From positions 124,001-188,000 of the forward strand of contig VTFK01000157.1 of assembly GCA_009617715.1 (NCBI GenBank): a DNA stretch of 64,000 bases. Direction: 5' to 3'. The notes beneath the pieces were generated by a model. That model was not told where the DNA came from. It saw only the letters and a list, made by a program, of their open reading frames with translations, and ran no database searches. The DNA is from Plectrocnemia conspersa (taxonomy: Eukaryota; Arthropoda; Insecta; Trichoptera; Polycentropodidae). Both the position numbers and the translations under genes were made by a program. Below are positions 11,963 through 24,600 of the stretch, piece by piece; position 1 is the first letter of the stretch, and every line of letters starts with the position of its first letter.

Positions 11963-14900
11963 CTAAAACTTTTCCGCATCCACCTTCTTAACTTTCTTTC
12001 CAAAACTTTCAGCTTCTTCTATTGTATTTGTTAGTTGACAATCTTTTGTTTCCGGCAACATTATACATAAAACTACACCTATTAACGGTACTACTCCAAA
12101 TATCACTGGAGGTAACCAACCGGCTGTGGTGCTCAACACAGCAACGTACGGTGCCACCATTGACCCTACCCTAGCCATCATAGAGCATAGACCGATTCCT
12201 ACATTACGCACAACAGTGGGGAACAATTCAGATGCGTATAAATACACTACAATAAATGCAATGAACATTCCAACGTCTCCTATACATGCTAATATTACTT
12301 TAATTATTTCGTATTCTTTAGGAACAGCAGCTATGGTGAATAGGCATATGGAAGTCATGACGAGAGTGGCGATCATCAACGTTCTCCTTCCCATAACTTT
12401 CATCAACGGAATGGAGACTAGAGTGCCTGGAATGGTGATAGTTGCCGACAGAGCTACATTTATAAAGATATTTCCGGCTAATCTTCCGATATACTGCGAA
12501 ACACCGAAGTAACCGAAACCACATATGAGCCAATTGATGGTCATACATATTGTGTTCTTCCTCAAGTTCGGAGTCTTGAACAAGTCGAAGAGGTTACCCT
12601 TTTGCATTTGATCTTTTGGTTTGTTTTGTTGGTATTCTTTTATGTTACTTGCTATATTCTCAGTCGGTAGCTTATTCCTGAAATAATAAAAATGTTTTTT
12701 TATTATAAAATATAACATAGAATGTTTTTTTTTATATTTTCATATTTTATTGAGCTTATCATACATAATCAAATTTGGTATATTGCCGCTTATTGATTAA
12801 TAAAAACTAGTGTAGGGATCCGACATACTTCCCCTCAAGCACCCCTCGAGATGAAATCATCATATTATATCCAAGAGCAAGCTGTATTAAGTAATCATCA
12901 CAGACATAGATAGATAGCCAAAACTTCTATAACTGTATTGTAACAATAAGCACCGTTTATATTGTACCATCAGCTAGATAATAAATAAATATGCCACACC
13001 CCCTACTATAACTAGATAGATTTTACACACAACTATACTGATATTTTGAGAGCGTAAATCTCAATAACTATCAATCAAATCAAGCGACGGCGGACAGACA
13101 AATCTGTGTCTTTTCTCACCACACACGATCGGATTTGTCCGCCAGGCACCCGCGACGGACAGATCCCGCTTGTATGGCCAGATCTGCACATCCGTTGTAT
13201 AAACTAAATCTTAATCCTAAAGATTTTCACATCTTAGGACCAATCAAAGAGGAAGGAAAAATTTGCAGCAGCCAGTATACAAGAGACTGCACTCATGCAA
13301 AACATTTTTTTTAGAGATTAATCTACATTAACACTTTCTAAGAAAATATCTGAAAATCGTATGTATATTACACGACATGAATTCACACTATATAACACAC
13401 ACATATCCATCCATAATATCACTTTCTAAGTGCTGGAAAACTTATATATGTAAATTGAACGTCATGAAGACTACGTAAAATAATGATTTTCGATGAACAG
13501 GTTACAAAATAAAATTATATTTTTGCGTTTTATTTTACTCATTAAAATATTTGTCTGAGAGTAAATTTAATATTACTAAACTAAAGTTGTTGTTTTTTAT
13601 GAAGCTTAGTTATAAAAAAATGTAGATAAAAACCAGTGGCGTTGTTGAGACAACAAACTCCATAGAGTAATTGCAAATCACGTGATAAAACTCTATTTTA
13701 GCAACTCATTTGTATTCGAATACATAACTGTTTTTAAACATGTGATGACTTTTTTAAACTCTACCTGTTTGTATGTATACATTTCATTTATTCTAGAACT
13801 TACGTTTAAATTTATTATTAATATATAAGATATGTTACTATAAATATTTATATGTCGAAATGAAACTCCATGATGGCAAAGAAAGATAGAGGCAAAGAGC
13901 AATGTTGAGAAGAATATCATATAGAACTTGATCGAAGAACCCACGCCCTAAAAATAATCAAATCGAAATCATAATAATGACATTGAAAAGGTGGCGTACA
14001 ACTGTGAATATTATGTATGTATGTTTACATGTACGTATATATTCATATGTGGATATTGAATGCAACCACGATTGAAAGATTCAATCTGTAGTATTACAAA
14101 AGCTGCTGAAGATGTACTCACGTAAACGTATAAATATGTGTGTTCACATCTTTGTTTATTTAATTTTGCTGATCATATTAAACATATATTGTATATATGA
14201 TAGAATGATTTTACTTACGCTTTAGCAGATTTTTCTAATACTTTGATAGCTTTATCAGTTTCACCGACTGTTAATAACCATCTCGGCGATTCTGGCAGAA
14301 TCCAATAATATGATAACATCAACAAAGACGGTAGCGTTAATGCCAGTTGAAGGGATGACCAAGTACGGAATATGTATCCGAATCCAGCGAGCATTAAATG
14401 TCCAAAATTGAACGGCAGCTGATATAGAGCTGCAATCGGCTCTCTGTACTTCTTTCCAATGAACTCCATAGTCAAAACGTATCCAGCAACCATGGTACCA
14501 CCAGTAGCTGTTCCTAATAAAAATCTCAAGAACGTGAACGACCAATACTCAGGCGCTTGGGATGCACTGATTCCGGCCAATATTTGAAGTACAACAGCAC
14601 TGACTAAAGGTATGCGACGTCCATATCTGAAACGAAAACGATTTACTTTATATTGCCATTAAAATGCATACACTTTATCATATACCTGTCTGCGAGAGAA
14701 CCGAAAGAGATACTTCCGACTAATATTCCAAGCATGAACAAAGTCTGCGTAAAATCTCCGAGCCATCTATCTTTACATATGAGATCCCATGACATTATGA
14801 TGGTATCTTGAAATACTGTTCTGTCATATTCAGGTTCACTGCATGGACACGTGTCGGTTGTGTTGTTGTCAAGACATAAATAAGAGACGGGAGGTGTGAA

Positions 14901-17900
14901 GAATATTATGGACATTTGATGGAAGGCGACGGGAAACTTGGTCAAAAATATGGCAAGGCATAAAAATATTTGATATCTTCCTATTGCACCGATAGAGCCT
15001 TCGATCACATCGCCATTATGCTCTTCTTTTGTTTTATTTTCAGCATCTGCTTTAGAATCTATAAACAAAACATAGTTTTTATTAGTATATTATACACATT
15101 ATACAGTGTTTCTTTGTGAGATTTATTTGTATTATTATATTAAATAGTAATTATGTGACGTTTAGCATCATTATTAAACATATCACATTATTGGCCATAA
15201 AGTAATGACATTTTTGTCGAAAATAAGTTGTAATATCCGGTATATTATGCTTCGTTTGCTTTAAAATAAATACACTAGCATTGCCAATATTTTTTTAATG
15301 ATACATATCTTTTAAAATCAAATAAATTGATTTATTTATACATTAAAATTAAATTAAGACCATCGTGACTTAACAGGATACCCCAATGCGTCACGGTGGT
15401 AATAAAAATAACCAATACATTGTATTATTATAAAAATAATACATAATAAGAAGGAGAAAAAAATCATAAAATATTATAATTAAATGATACGACCCGGACC
15501 AGCACTACGTAACTGATATTAAATAGAACAATATGCAATGCCAGCGTATTAAGGAGACAGATGGCGACAGCCATAATGGAGTAGGCTAGTGTGGACATCC
15601 TTGCTCTAACTGGCATCAAAAGAGGACGTGATCGTGATTATCGAAGACATTCCGGAATTTTTCGAAAATAGTCAGTAATATTGTGGAAAGCAGAGAACTT
15701 AAACTTATGGGTATTAAAATTTAGGTATTTACAAGATAATATTTGTATTTTATGTATAAGTAGAAAATGGTTCGCGAAGTACTGAAAGTATGCTTTGTAG
15801 ACCTCATTTAAATTTTTGTGGGGAACCACTGCCATGCAGTGATGCTAGGTCATCTACATATGTTGTCGCATATATTACCTGGCATACCAACACATAATAT
15901 CTAACAATGGTGTTCGCGTACCTTGCTGATTTTTCGGCTATAATGTGGTCGTATTGTATCTACTGATCGATACAACATAAACATCAAAACTCTTCAGGCT
16001 TATTATACATGGAACATACTGAGCTACTTAAATCATTTTAATCATACACATAGTTAACTTGTAACTACAGAAAAAAAACTATTTATTCAGCAAGCCCTTA
16101 TATGTATATGAATGGGCAGAGAGATCTTCTATATTTTAAGAAAGTACTGTGTGGGCCAGAGTGGGTTAGGATGAAGAGCTGGGGTAGGTTTATTTGCTAG
16201 GCTAGGCATTTTTAGTACCCGTGTTGGACTAGTAAACTTTGGGGCTTTGTTTTTCAAGCGTATTGTGAGAACAACCGTTAGTATGACAAAAATGTGAAAG
16301 CAGAAGAACATCTATTAAGCAATCGCTAAGGACCACTCATAAGCATACAATAACACTGGGGATATCAAGTCTGAATTTATAATTATATATTCTATATGTT
16401 GATTTAACTGCATGATGTTGATTCAAGAATTAAGTGAAAGTGTATTGAGGAAAATGTTCTCTAGGCGTTTTATTTATTTAAGTAATTTCTTAACGTGGCA
16501 TTTTCATTAAAAAATACTTTAATTTAAAAGGGTTTTAAAATGTTGTCTTCAATATTTTAAGGGTTAAAAGAAAATAATCAGAAAGGAAATCGAAATCGAG
16601 GGAATATTTAAAAGCATTGAATTGCCAACAACAACCGCCATTTGTCTCATTCTATTTATAAAACTCATTAAAAATATACCTTAGTAAATGTGCTTTCTAT
16701 AAATATTATATGTACATTTTTATCAGCTTAAAAAAAATTGAATTAAAAATATTTATAATTAAAAAAAAAACATACCACTATTTTAATAACCAACCTAAAA
16801 ATAATATTGTTGTATTTTTTAAAACATATGTTAAATTTTGCTGAATCTTTTATTAAGCATAATAATAATATGTTTTTATAGTGAAAAAAATGTTATTTTA
16901 TAAAAATAAACACAATAAACTGTAAATACGTATTTTATAAAATTTTTAGTTGATCTTAGAATTCTGAATAATACTGATATTATACTAAAAAATCTAAAGG
17001 AAGTTATTCACCTTTTTCTAAGAATTATTTGAAGTATACAGAATTTATTTTCTAAATATTTCAGTATATATTAACTGTAAGTTCATTTAATTAAATAATC
17101 ATGTAAAATATCATTTATGATCATAAACAGAAATTGCCTTTCTCCATTTATGTATTTCAAAATTAAAATGTTTAACCGAAATATTTTAAATTATGATTAA
17201 AAATATCAAGATTCATTACTTAATATAAGTTAAACATTGAAATGTAAAATATATTTTATTTGTATAATTGAATTTATTCATAAAAGCATCGTCATATTTT
17301 ATATAACTACTTAAAATTACATGTTTGAATATTGGGTCTAAAAATTATAGAATTACTGTAATTAATTTAAATTTTATATAAAATTATATATTCAGATATT
17401 TTAATATTTGCACACTGATGTGAATATCTGTGAAATGTTATTTTTATTTTTTTAAATTAACATTTTTATCTTACTAAAAAAAGTATAAAACGCGTGGAAT
17501 ATTAATTTTTTTATCTTAATTGTGATAAAAATGTCAAAACTTACTTTAAATACATTTTTAATTTTGCATAGTTTACGCTTACTGTGAGTAATATTAATAA
17601 GTATTACGAAATATAGAATATTATTATGTGCTATGCTCTTTTAAGTCATAAAATAAGTTCGGGTGTTTTTTATTATTATAATAAAATATGTCTTCTTCTA
17701 TATTTTTTGCCAATATATAATATAATAGATTATAATCTGATTTGAAAATATTTTCAGTAAAAATTCAATATATTTTTATTTGAATAAATTATGCAATATT
17801 TACTATTTAAGCAATATATATAGTTTTATAAATATTTACAACCGATTTTGATAAATCCTATTTGACTTTATGTACTTATAGATAGACATTTCAACATTAT

Positions 17901-18165
17901 CAGAAAAGCATGTAATGTACTCGATAAATATCAATACACTAAACATGTTTTATCTATATTCAATCTACAGAAACGATTTATATAATATAGCATTTTAAAA
18001 TATTGAATTTTAGGTATTTTTAGAGGAACATGGTTATTTGACTTTGGTTCTAGCTAATCTATCATATATTTACAATAAATTCTCACCTTGCAATATCATA
18101 GGTATTACAGTTTCGTCAATATCTTCATCATTGTACACATCATTTTGCTTAATATCCATAGTCAT
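11963..18165 (-). CDS. SLC22-1: organic cation transporter-like MFS carrier, four coding exons
   Basis: Plasma-membrane carrier of the SLC22 type; substrate unknown. Exons: 18087-18165 (26 codons, acidic, MTMDIKQNDVYNDED..., ends G|GTGAGA, phase 1), 14686-15058 (phase 2 at end, donor GTATAT), 14219-14626 (408 nt) and 11963-12677, in all 524 aa. The second exon gives helix 1 and the big outer loop with four cysteines (CLDN, CPC, LICK). The loop after helix 2 reads LADRYGRR, the SLC22 form of MFS motif A. The third exon holds the hallmark PESPRWLL. The last exon holds the ELFPTVVRN motif and ends LPETKDCQLTNTIEEAE. Twelve hydrophobic segments are expected. A second, distal first exon at 24372 replaces the first 26 residues by six. 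No breaks are seen. It is one of the more divergent members of the array. Confidence 0.9.
12678..14218. other. SLC22-1 intron 3
   Basis: Bounded by GTAAGT at the 14218 side and TTATTTCAG at 12678. It carries a dispersed repeat copy near 13085-13205. The rest is AT-rich with no gene. Confidence 0.7.
13085..13205 (+). repeat. Dispersed GC-rich repeat, copy 1
   Basis: This GC-rich block shares the order ACGGCGG, CACCACACACGATC, GATTTGTCCGCC, GGACAGATCC and TGGCCAG with 63669-63785. Both copies lie in the last intron of an SLC22 gene (SLC22-1 and SLC22-6), which fits either a shared ancestral insertion or independent insertions. Internal inverted symmetry (GGACAGA and TCTGTCC-like parts) suggests a small DNA transposon. 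The ends are not defined. Confidence 0.6.
15059..18086. other. SLC22-1 intron 1 (proximal form)
   Basis: About 3 kb of AT-rich intron. Around 15822-15838 the inverse of CAGTGGTTCCCCAC resembles a hAT-type terminus, but no partner end was found. A moderately complex patch at 15540-15840 may be an old transposon relic. No gene seen. Confidence 0.5.
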
Positions 18166-18263
18166 CTTAACACACTGTCACTCGCACACGACCAGCGAAC
18201 CAAGCACACTATTGGTGTCTGCCTGTTTTAGACTAGATTTGCTGTGTAAGCTCACCAAACATG

Positions 18264-18271
18264 TTTTTATA
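18264..18271 (-). promoter_or_regulatory. Proximal promoter TATA box of SLC22-1
   Basis: On the minus strand TATAAAAA lies about 100 bases upstream of the ATG at 18165. A start site about 30 bases below it would give a 5' untranslated region near 70 bases. No strong TCAGT initiator is present at the expected place, only a weaker ACACAGC. Confidence 0.4.
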
Positions 18272-21200
18272 TTGAAACGAGTATTGCTACTAAGTGCCAC
18301 GTAAAAAAAATCTTAAGAGTGTACAAGTGATATTTTTGATTATATAGTTCAGAGTTGGAAAAATGATAAACATTTAATTTCGTTTTTATTTTCGAATGTT
18401 TTGATATTGTTGACAAGTGGCACAAAATAAATATTATAAAGAATTCTAATAATAAAATGTAATCTTGCTAAACGATTGACTTAGCATAAACCCACAAATT
18501 TTTTCTTGAAAATTTGCATTGGAATGCCAATTATTGATTTATTCATACGAATTTCTAAACACAAATATTTATAATAATAGTATTACATTTTTTAAATGTA
18601 GGTTTATATTGTTCATAAAAATGACTACAGCAACTTTTGTAAATTATATTTTTACTGATAAAAAGTATTAGTGGTATATTAACTAATACTTTTGACATAT
18701 ATTAAAAAGTAAATGATAGATTGCAGTCTAATCTAAGCTAAAAGTCAGTCTACGTGCGATTTTTGTAAGGAAAAAATAACGTAAAACTAAAACGTTATTT
18801 CTTAAAAAGTGTTTTTTCCAATACAAAGTTTTTATGTAAGTAATTAGTTTTTTTAATAAATTAAATTTTAAATACGTGTTAGATACCTTAACAATTTAAT
18901 TTATATTTAAAAATTTTAATTTAAAACAATACCTTGAAACGAGTTTTTACATTGACTAAACATTTATTTTCATTAATCAGGTTATATTATTTACATATAT
19001 TATTTACATACATATATACTTGATTGTTTTTAATGAATCATTTAGAAAACTATTAATATATGTTGTAAACATGTTGACAATTTGAAATCCTTCATTCATA
19101 ATAAATGTAATAGAATACAGCTTTTAATTTTAAAGTGAATTTTTTGGTCTAAATAATAAAATTTAGTCAACCAGTGATTATAATTTTTATCACCAATTAA
19201 TATTCATATCACAATTTTTCGACTTGTTTATGTCTATTTAGATACGGTATATGAATTTAAATGTGTTTTTATTAACCAAAACTGTTAACCGATTCATATC
19301 TCAATCGTTAACAAACATCCGTACATGATAATATTTTATAATATGTGTCACAAATAGGTACATTTTGAGTATAGTCTGGTCAAAAGTTCACAATATTCAA
19401 TAATGCAAAGTCAATAAATTTCACTTGTGCTAACAAATTTCGTTGTAGCACCTATTGGTTTGTGTCTTATAATATTTTGGTAGCAAATATTTTAACGTTT
19501 TCATTATCAAAGTTATAATTAAACCAGATAAACATAAAAATATAAATTAAACTTGTTATCAATGCTACGTATACATATCACTTTAATTCGTAAAGTGAAA
19601 TATTGTTATCTTAATATTTAAAATAAAAAAGTCGAGCGAGAAACTAAAATAATAATAGTATACGTATAATATATTTATATTTCATTACTGCATTATAAAA
19701 ATCCATGTTCAAGTTCAACGTAAACAATTTAAAGTCCGTTTTATATATGCAAACAACATTCTAGTGAATGAATATTTATATCTATGTACATATGCATTTT
19801 GCTATAATTAATAATTTAAATCACAATTATTTTAATATCATTTCGATTCATATTTATTACAAACAACACACTCGTTGTTTATGTAAATGAAAACACTAAA
19901 AATACTTAAGTAATCTTATGTAAATTATTACATAAAAAAAAGGTTCGTAACTTGGATATTGTTATTAAAATTTTAGTATGTATGGTTTAAGTATTATATC
20001 ATATTTATATAGGTAAAACAGGTTGCTGTTATATCATAATATATAACCTAACACCATAAAGTATTATTTATATAATCAAAAATACCTTGTTGATAAAAAA
20101 GTGTAGTTACAAATGCGACTTCTGACTCGCTAAAATTTAATCCCTGAAATAAAGATAACTTGAGAAAAATATTTCATTATCAGAAGAGTGAGAATACTGT
20201 GAAGTTACTTCAAGTTAATTTAGTAATAAGACATTGGGTTGTTCAATAAAGTACGTTCACCTGAGGTCAACGGTTGAAATTTACTTCTTTTTCTGGCTAA
20301 GGTCAAATGAAGTTTAAGCCAAAACCTCGTAGGTACAAGACACACATTACAAAAACGTTTCTTATTTTGTTGGCTCAAAGTATTGCATCTACTTTTTCAT
20401 TAGATATGATAAAGAAATATTTTTCTTCCATATTAAAAAAAAGATATACATATGGCTTATATTACAGTGCATTCTGGTTATAATATTAATTGATTTATAA
20501 AAACTGCTATCTAATTCTCATTTTCGGTAATAATAATAAATAAAAATGTTAATTTTTTCTTCAGCTTATTATTTTGAGAACAAATTATTTGACTTTAACT
20601 CTTTAAGCAACGAAAAGTTTAAAATTAAATTTTTCATTTAATCAAAATTCTTGCGAAAATAAAAAATGAAAATGGGACCATAACTAAAGTCAATTCACAT
20701 GTAGCTTATATATTAAATAAAAAAGGAAAGTCATTTACCGATGGTAAATTATATAAGTCACGTTTGATTATTGCAAGCAAAGAAATAGATTTATTTAAAT
20801 TTATTAGTTTTATGGCGAGAACAGTTTCTAGAAGATTTGAGCACATTGTGAGTAACATCAATAGCCAATTAAATAATGCAGGAAATTAATATGATTTTTT
20901 CAGCTTCACCCAGTGATTTCTAAAGTATTTTGACTCTTACGGAATCTATGTTTTTCAAGGCATACTATGTCAAATTATAACAAGATACTTTAAGGGTTAG
21001 ATAAAAATATTAAAAATTAGTATCTACTTTTAAAGGTTAATTATTAAATAAGTTAATGCTTTGCACCACATTGTTTAATTAAGAAGTCAATACTATTATG
21101 GAAGTGTCTGAGGAACTAACTTTAATAGTAGCGTGGAACAACCGTAGACAAATAAGTTGAGAAAACGTTAGCAAAATACGATGGTGTTAAAAATATACGA

Positions 21201-22947
21201 GAAACAAGCTAATCTTAAGCTAGTAAAAATATGAGTTATTCATTGTATTATTCACTAACAGATGTTTTGTAGAAAACATCTCAATCTAGCATGTGATATT
21301 GAACTAGTTGTGTCAGCAGCGAACTTGACTTTTATTTATTACAAATGAAAACTGAATATCCTGACTTACTCTAGCTTTGATGAATTAATAATAATAATGT
21401 TTTATTGAGATTTTTTTAAGTGATATAATTTTTTTCCAACCAACAAACACGCTCTTAGCTACTATTATAGAATACATTGTAAATGAAATTTTATCCTGGG
21501 ATATCTTACCGAATTTATTTTATAAGTACAATTTAAAATAGTTCTATATATGAAACATTAAAATAAAATTGCCCGACCCCTGAAAACGTCTATTGTATTG
21601 TACAATTATAATACTGTAAATAGGTTTATAGAGGTAATATAGATATGAGTCAAGCAAACGTATCTTAAAATTATAAATATAGTAAAAATATGGTTCTTAT
21701 GAATGTTTTTGTACAAATAAGTAGCGCGAGATTAAGATAGAAGTACATAATAAACTATTACACAGTTTAAGAAATACATATTAAAATATTTAACTTTTAA
21801 CCTCAATGGAGAGCTTAAGAAGTCAATGTTTGGTATATTCATTAATTTACTATTTTATGTGGTTACTGAGAGTACCACTTTTTTTACTTTACAGTAATAA
21901 AAATGTAAATAAAATGCGTTTTAGTATATGGGTTATTTTTAGTAAAATTTCAGTACCAAGAATTTAAATGGTAGAAGTAAAAGAATAAAATATTTACTAA
22001 ATACTCTACTGTTATACTTATTATTGCTTATTCGTGTCATATTGTTCAATACATATAAAATTTCAATGTCATAAAATATAAATAGTGTCATACAAATACA
22101 GAACCATATTAATCTGTTTTTACGTTATAGAAGTCCACAATAATGGTCGGCAATTATGTTTTTCACAATTAGAATTAGTGCACATTCAAAAGCCATACAA
22201 TTACATTGAATTGTAATCTGCACAAAACGACTGAAAATATCTGAAACTATTATCCAATAGCGTAATTGCTTTTAAACAACCAATGAGCTATATTTAACGA
22301 AAATTTAATTACACCGTAACTTGATCGCATAACTACACTAAACGAAAAAAAATAACCATAGATAACGTAATTTTTCACATTGTCACATCACATCAATTAA
22401 TTATCAACGAGAGACACGCGTATGCACTACGCATAATTTGTCGATAATTATCACTGACGTAAAATCGATCCCAAATATACCCAAAATAACTTTGAAGATA
22501 AAGTATGTATGTACTACAATATGATAAAGATAATTGCTGAATTATGCATTGATTGATACAAAGCATTGTACAATGGGATTAAATATTTGTATCTTTGATT
22601 TAGATTAAATATTGATTATAGATCAAAATATCATCAATTATTTAGAACTGTAATAGGTTGATATTAGCTATGATCATATTATGCACTTATAATTTTAATT
22701 TGGTTTTAGAATAAAAATAATATTTTGAACTGCAAAAACATATTAAAAAATGTCAACAAAACGCTTTCTATTTTTATTATTATATAATGTATTTTCTTAA
22801 ACATACATATATTATTTTAATAATCCGTCAGCTTTCTATAGCAGTCACTTAATTTAAAAATAAGGTTAAGTTCTTCTTCAAATTCGATCATATTTTTTAA
22901 AATTATTAATATATTTATTTATGACTGCTGAATATCGAAAGAGTATC

Positions 22948-23217
22948 TCACCCCTTCGGGTGTTCCTCAAGGGTCTAACCTGAACCCTCTGTTCTTCACG
23001 TTATTTATTATTGACATAAATACGGCAGTTACAAATTCAAGTTTTATTCTGTGTGCATATGATTTAAAATTGTTGTGGACAATTCAGGTATTTAGATTAT
23101 TTTTGGAAATGGCCGGACAGTGTTCTCATTGGGATTATTCCTATGATCCCGGTGAGAACATTTTAGCTACAGAAACTTCGACTAAAAATTCTGTATCACT
23201 TTGTTGAGCAAGTGAAG
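22948..23217 (+). pseudogene. LINE reverse transcriptase fragment
   Basis: One plus-strand frame from about 22957 reads TPSGVPQGSNLNPLFFTLFI, the family block SGVPQGS.L.PLLF, followed about 30 residues later by CAYDLKLL, which stands where the catalytic .ADD.K motif belongs (the first aspartate is now tyrosine). The surrounding domains are absent, and a TGA ends the frame near 23215. It is a decayed non-LTR retrotransposon piece, of Jockey or CR1 type judging from the motif. A strong hairpin lies inside its 3' part at 23119-23160. Confidence 0.8.
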
Positions 23218-24353
23218 GTTCTTTCTACATTTAAGTAGCTAAACATTTATTAAGACTACTGAAGGGTAATGTCGACAACCAAACTATTCTCAAGGAATCC
23301 GGTTCGTATCATTTAATTTTTTTATCATTTTTCAGTCTTACTTTTTTGTGTATAATAATACTATGTATCATTTTTTTATGTAACCTGTTAAGCTACGATA
23401 ATCTTAATTTAATTTAGATAAATAAATAACATTTTTTCAGACAAATAAACAATGTCTGACAATTAAAGACCATAATTATTTAATAATTGTAAATAATTTA
23501 TTGCATTATTGTTTTAATAACTTTTTTATTTATATTATTTATGGTTTTAAAACCATTGATCTACCACTGCAACAATTATTAACAGTTTTTTCGTTTTATA
23601 GTATAGTTTAAATAATATTTATAAATTACTCAAAATAAGCAAAATACTTTTGATATAAAGGCTAAGCCTTTTCTTTTCCATTTTATGGAAAAGGTTTAAA
23701 TTGCATTTTTGTATCATTCATATTTGATGTATGCTTTTAGATTATTTTATGTAGATACAGTTTCTCTTTGCTTAATATAATTGCATACATAGATTTAATT
23801 ACTAAAAAAATACTTTTAAGATAAGTTTTGATTTCTATTAAGAAACCTGTTAAAATTACCAAAATTAAAATGGCATTTAAAATTAATGAAACTTTTATGA
23901 TTTCCATATTTTTCATTTATATACAATATTAAAAAAAAATATTTAGCTTTTAAAATAATAAAATAACCTAGAAAATACTGTTCTGTATTGTACAATATAT
24001 GATATTTTTTAACTGTAAACAAGAACAACTAGATTGACACGTCTACAAGGTAATATACTAGAAAATTAAATCGACAGTAATTTTAACCATTACTGCAATT
24101 ATTAAAATAAAAAACTTTCGATTTAAATGATTAAACACTGCAACAATACGTTATATACATATTGATATTTAGAGAAAGCTTTGATTGACGTTGCCAATTT
24201 AACACAACGTTCTTTTGCGAATTCGCATCTGCTTGACACTATTACAATAGGTAAATAAAGTGAGCGCCAATCCGGTTTTGCATTTTTGTTTATATTTTTT
24301 GCTACAAAGCAATCTACGACCTTCAATATTATATATTTAAAAAAATAACTAAC

Positions 24354-24372
24354 CGTGGTTTTCACCAGCCAT
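24354..24372 (-). other. Distal alternative first coding exon of SLC22-1
   Basis: Nineteen bases: ATG GCT GGT GAA AAC CAC G, then donor GTTAGT. It ends in phase 1 exactly like the 18087-18165 exon, so joining it to the acceptor at 15058 gives MAGENH-DSKADAEN... in frame and a 504-aa protein. No other SLC22 N-terminal exon lies between here and 41.8 kb, so SLC22-1 is the only candidate acceptor. Upstream is a GC-richer region with promoter features. Confidence 0.65.
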
Positions 24373-24600
24373 GATGATGGATTGTAGTCGATTTGATTAG
24401 GCACAATTCACTTTTTATATTTTTTTTTTATGTCTATCTTGCTGCAGAAGTATTAGACTTGTAAAGCATAATGTTTACGTTGAACTGTTTTCGGTTGCTC
24501 TGCCAAACACGACCAACAACCGGAGCCGTTCACTTGCGACTGTCGACACTAGTCGGTGGGAGATATAAAATGCCTTCGAAGAACACATACACAAACTGGC
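24373..24600 (-). promoter_or_regulatory. Distal promoter and 5' leader of SLC22-1
   Basis: This GC-richer block sits directly upstream of the distal start exon. On the minus strand a TTATATC box (24562-24568) is followed 27 bases later by GACAGTCG, an initiator-like sequence with its A at 24541. The predicted leader of about 170 bases holds a short upstream frame (ATGCTTTACAAG..., 11 codons). Because the TATA-like sequence can also be read on the plus strand (ATATAAAA), direction is not certain. Confidence 0.4.

Larger units (their letters stand above)
18166..24353. other. Distal part of the long first intron of SLC22-1
   Basis: If the distal start exon is used, the intron runs from 24353 to 15059, about 9.3 kb. 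This stretch is AT-rich, with a mariner-like terminus near 20233-20262 (GGTTGTTCAATAAAGT, single end only) and a LINE reverse transcriptase relic at 22948-23217 (listed). No other gene seen. Confidence 0.5.
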
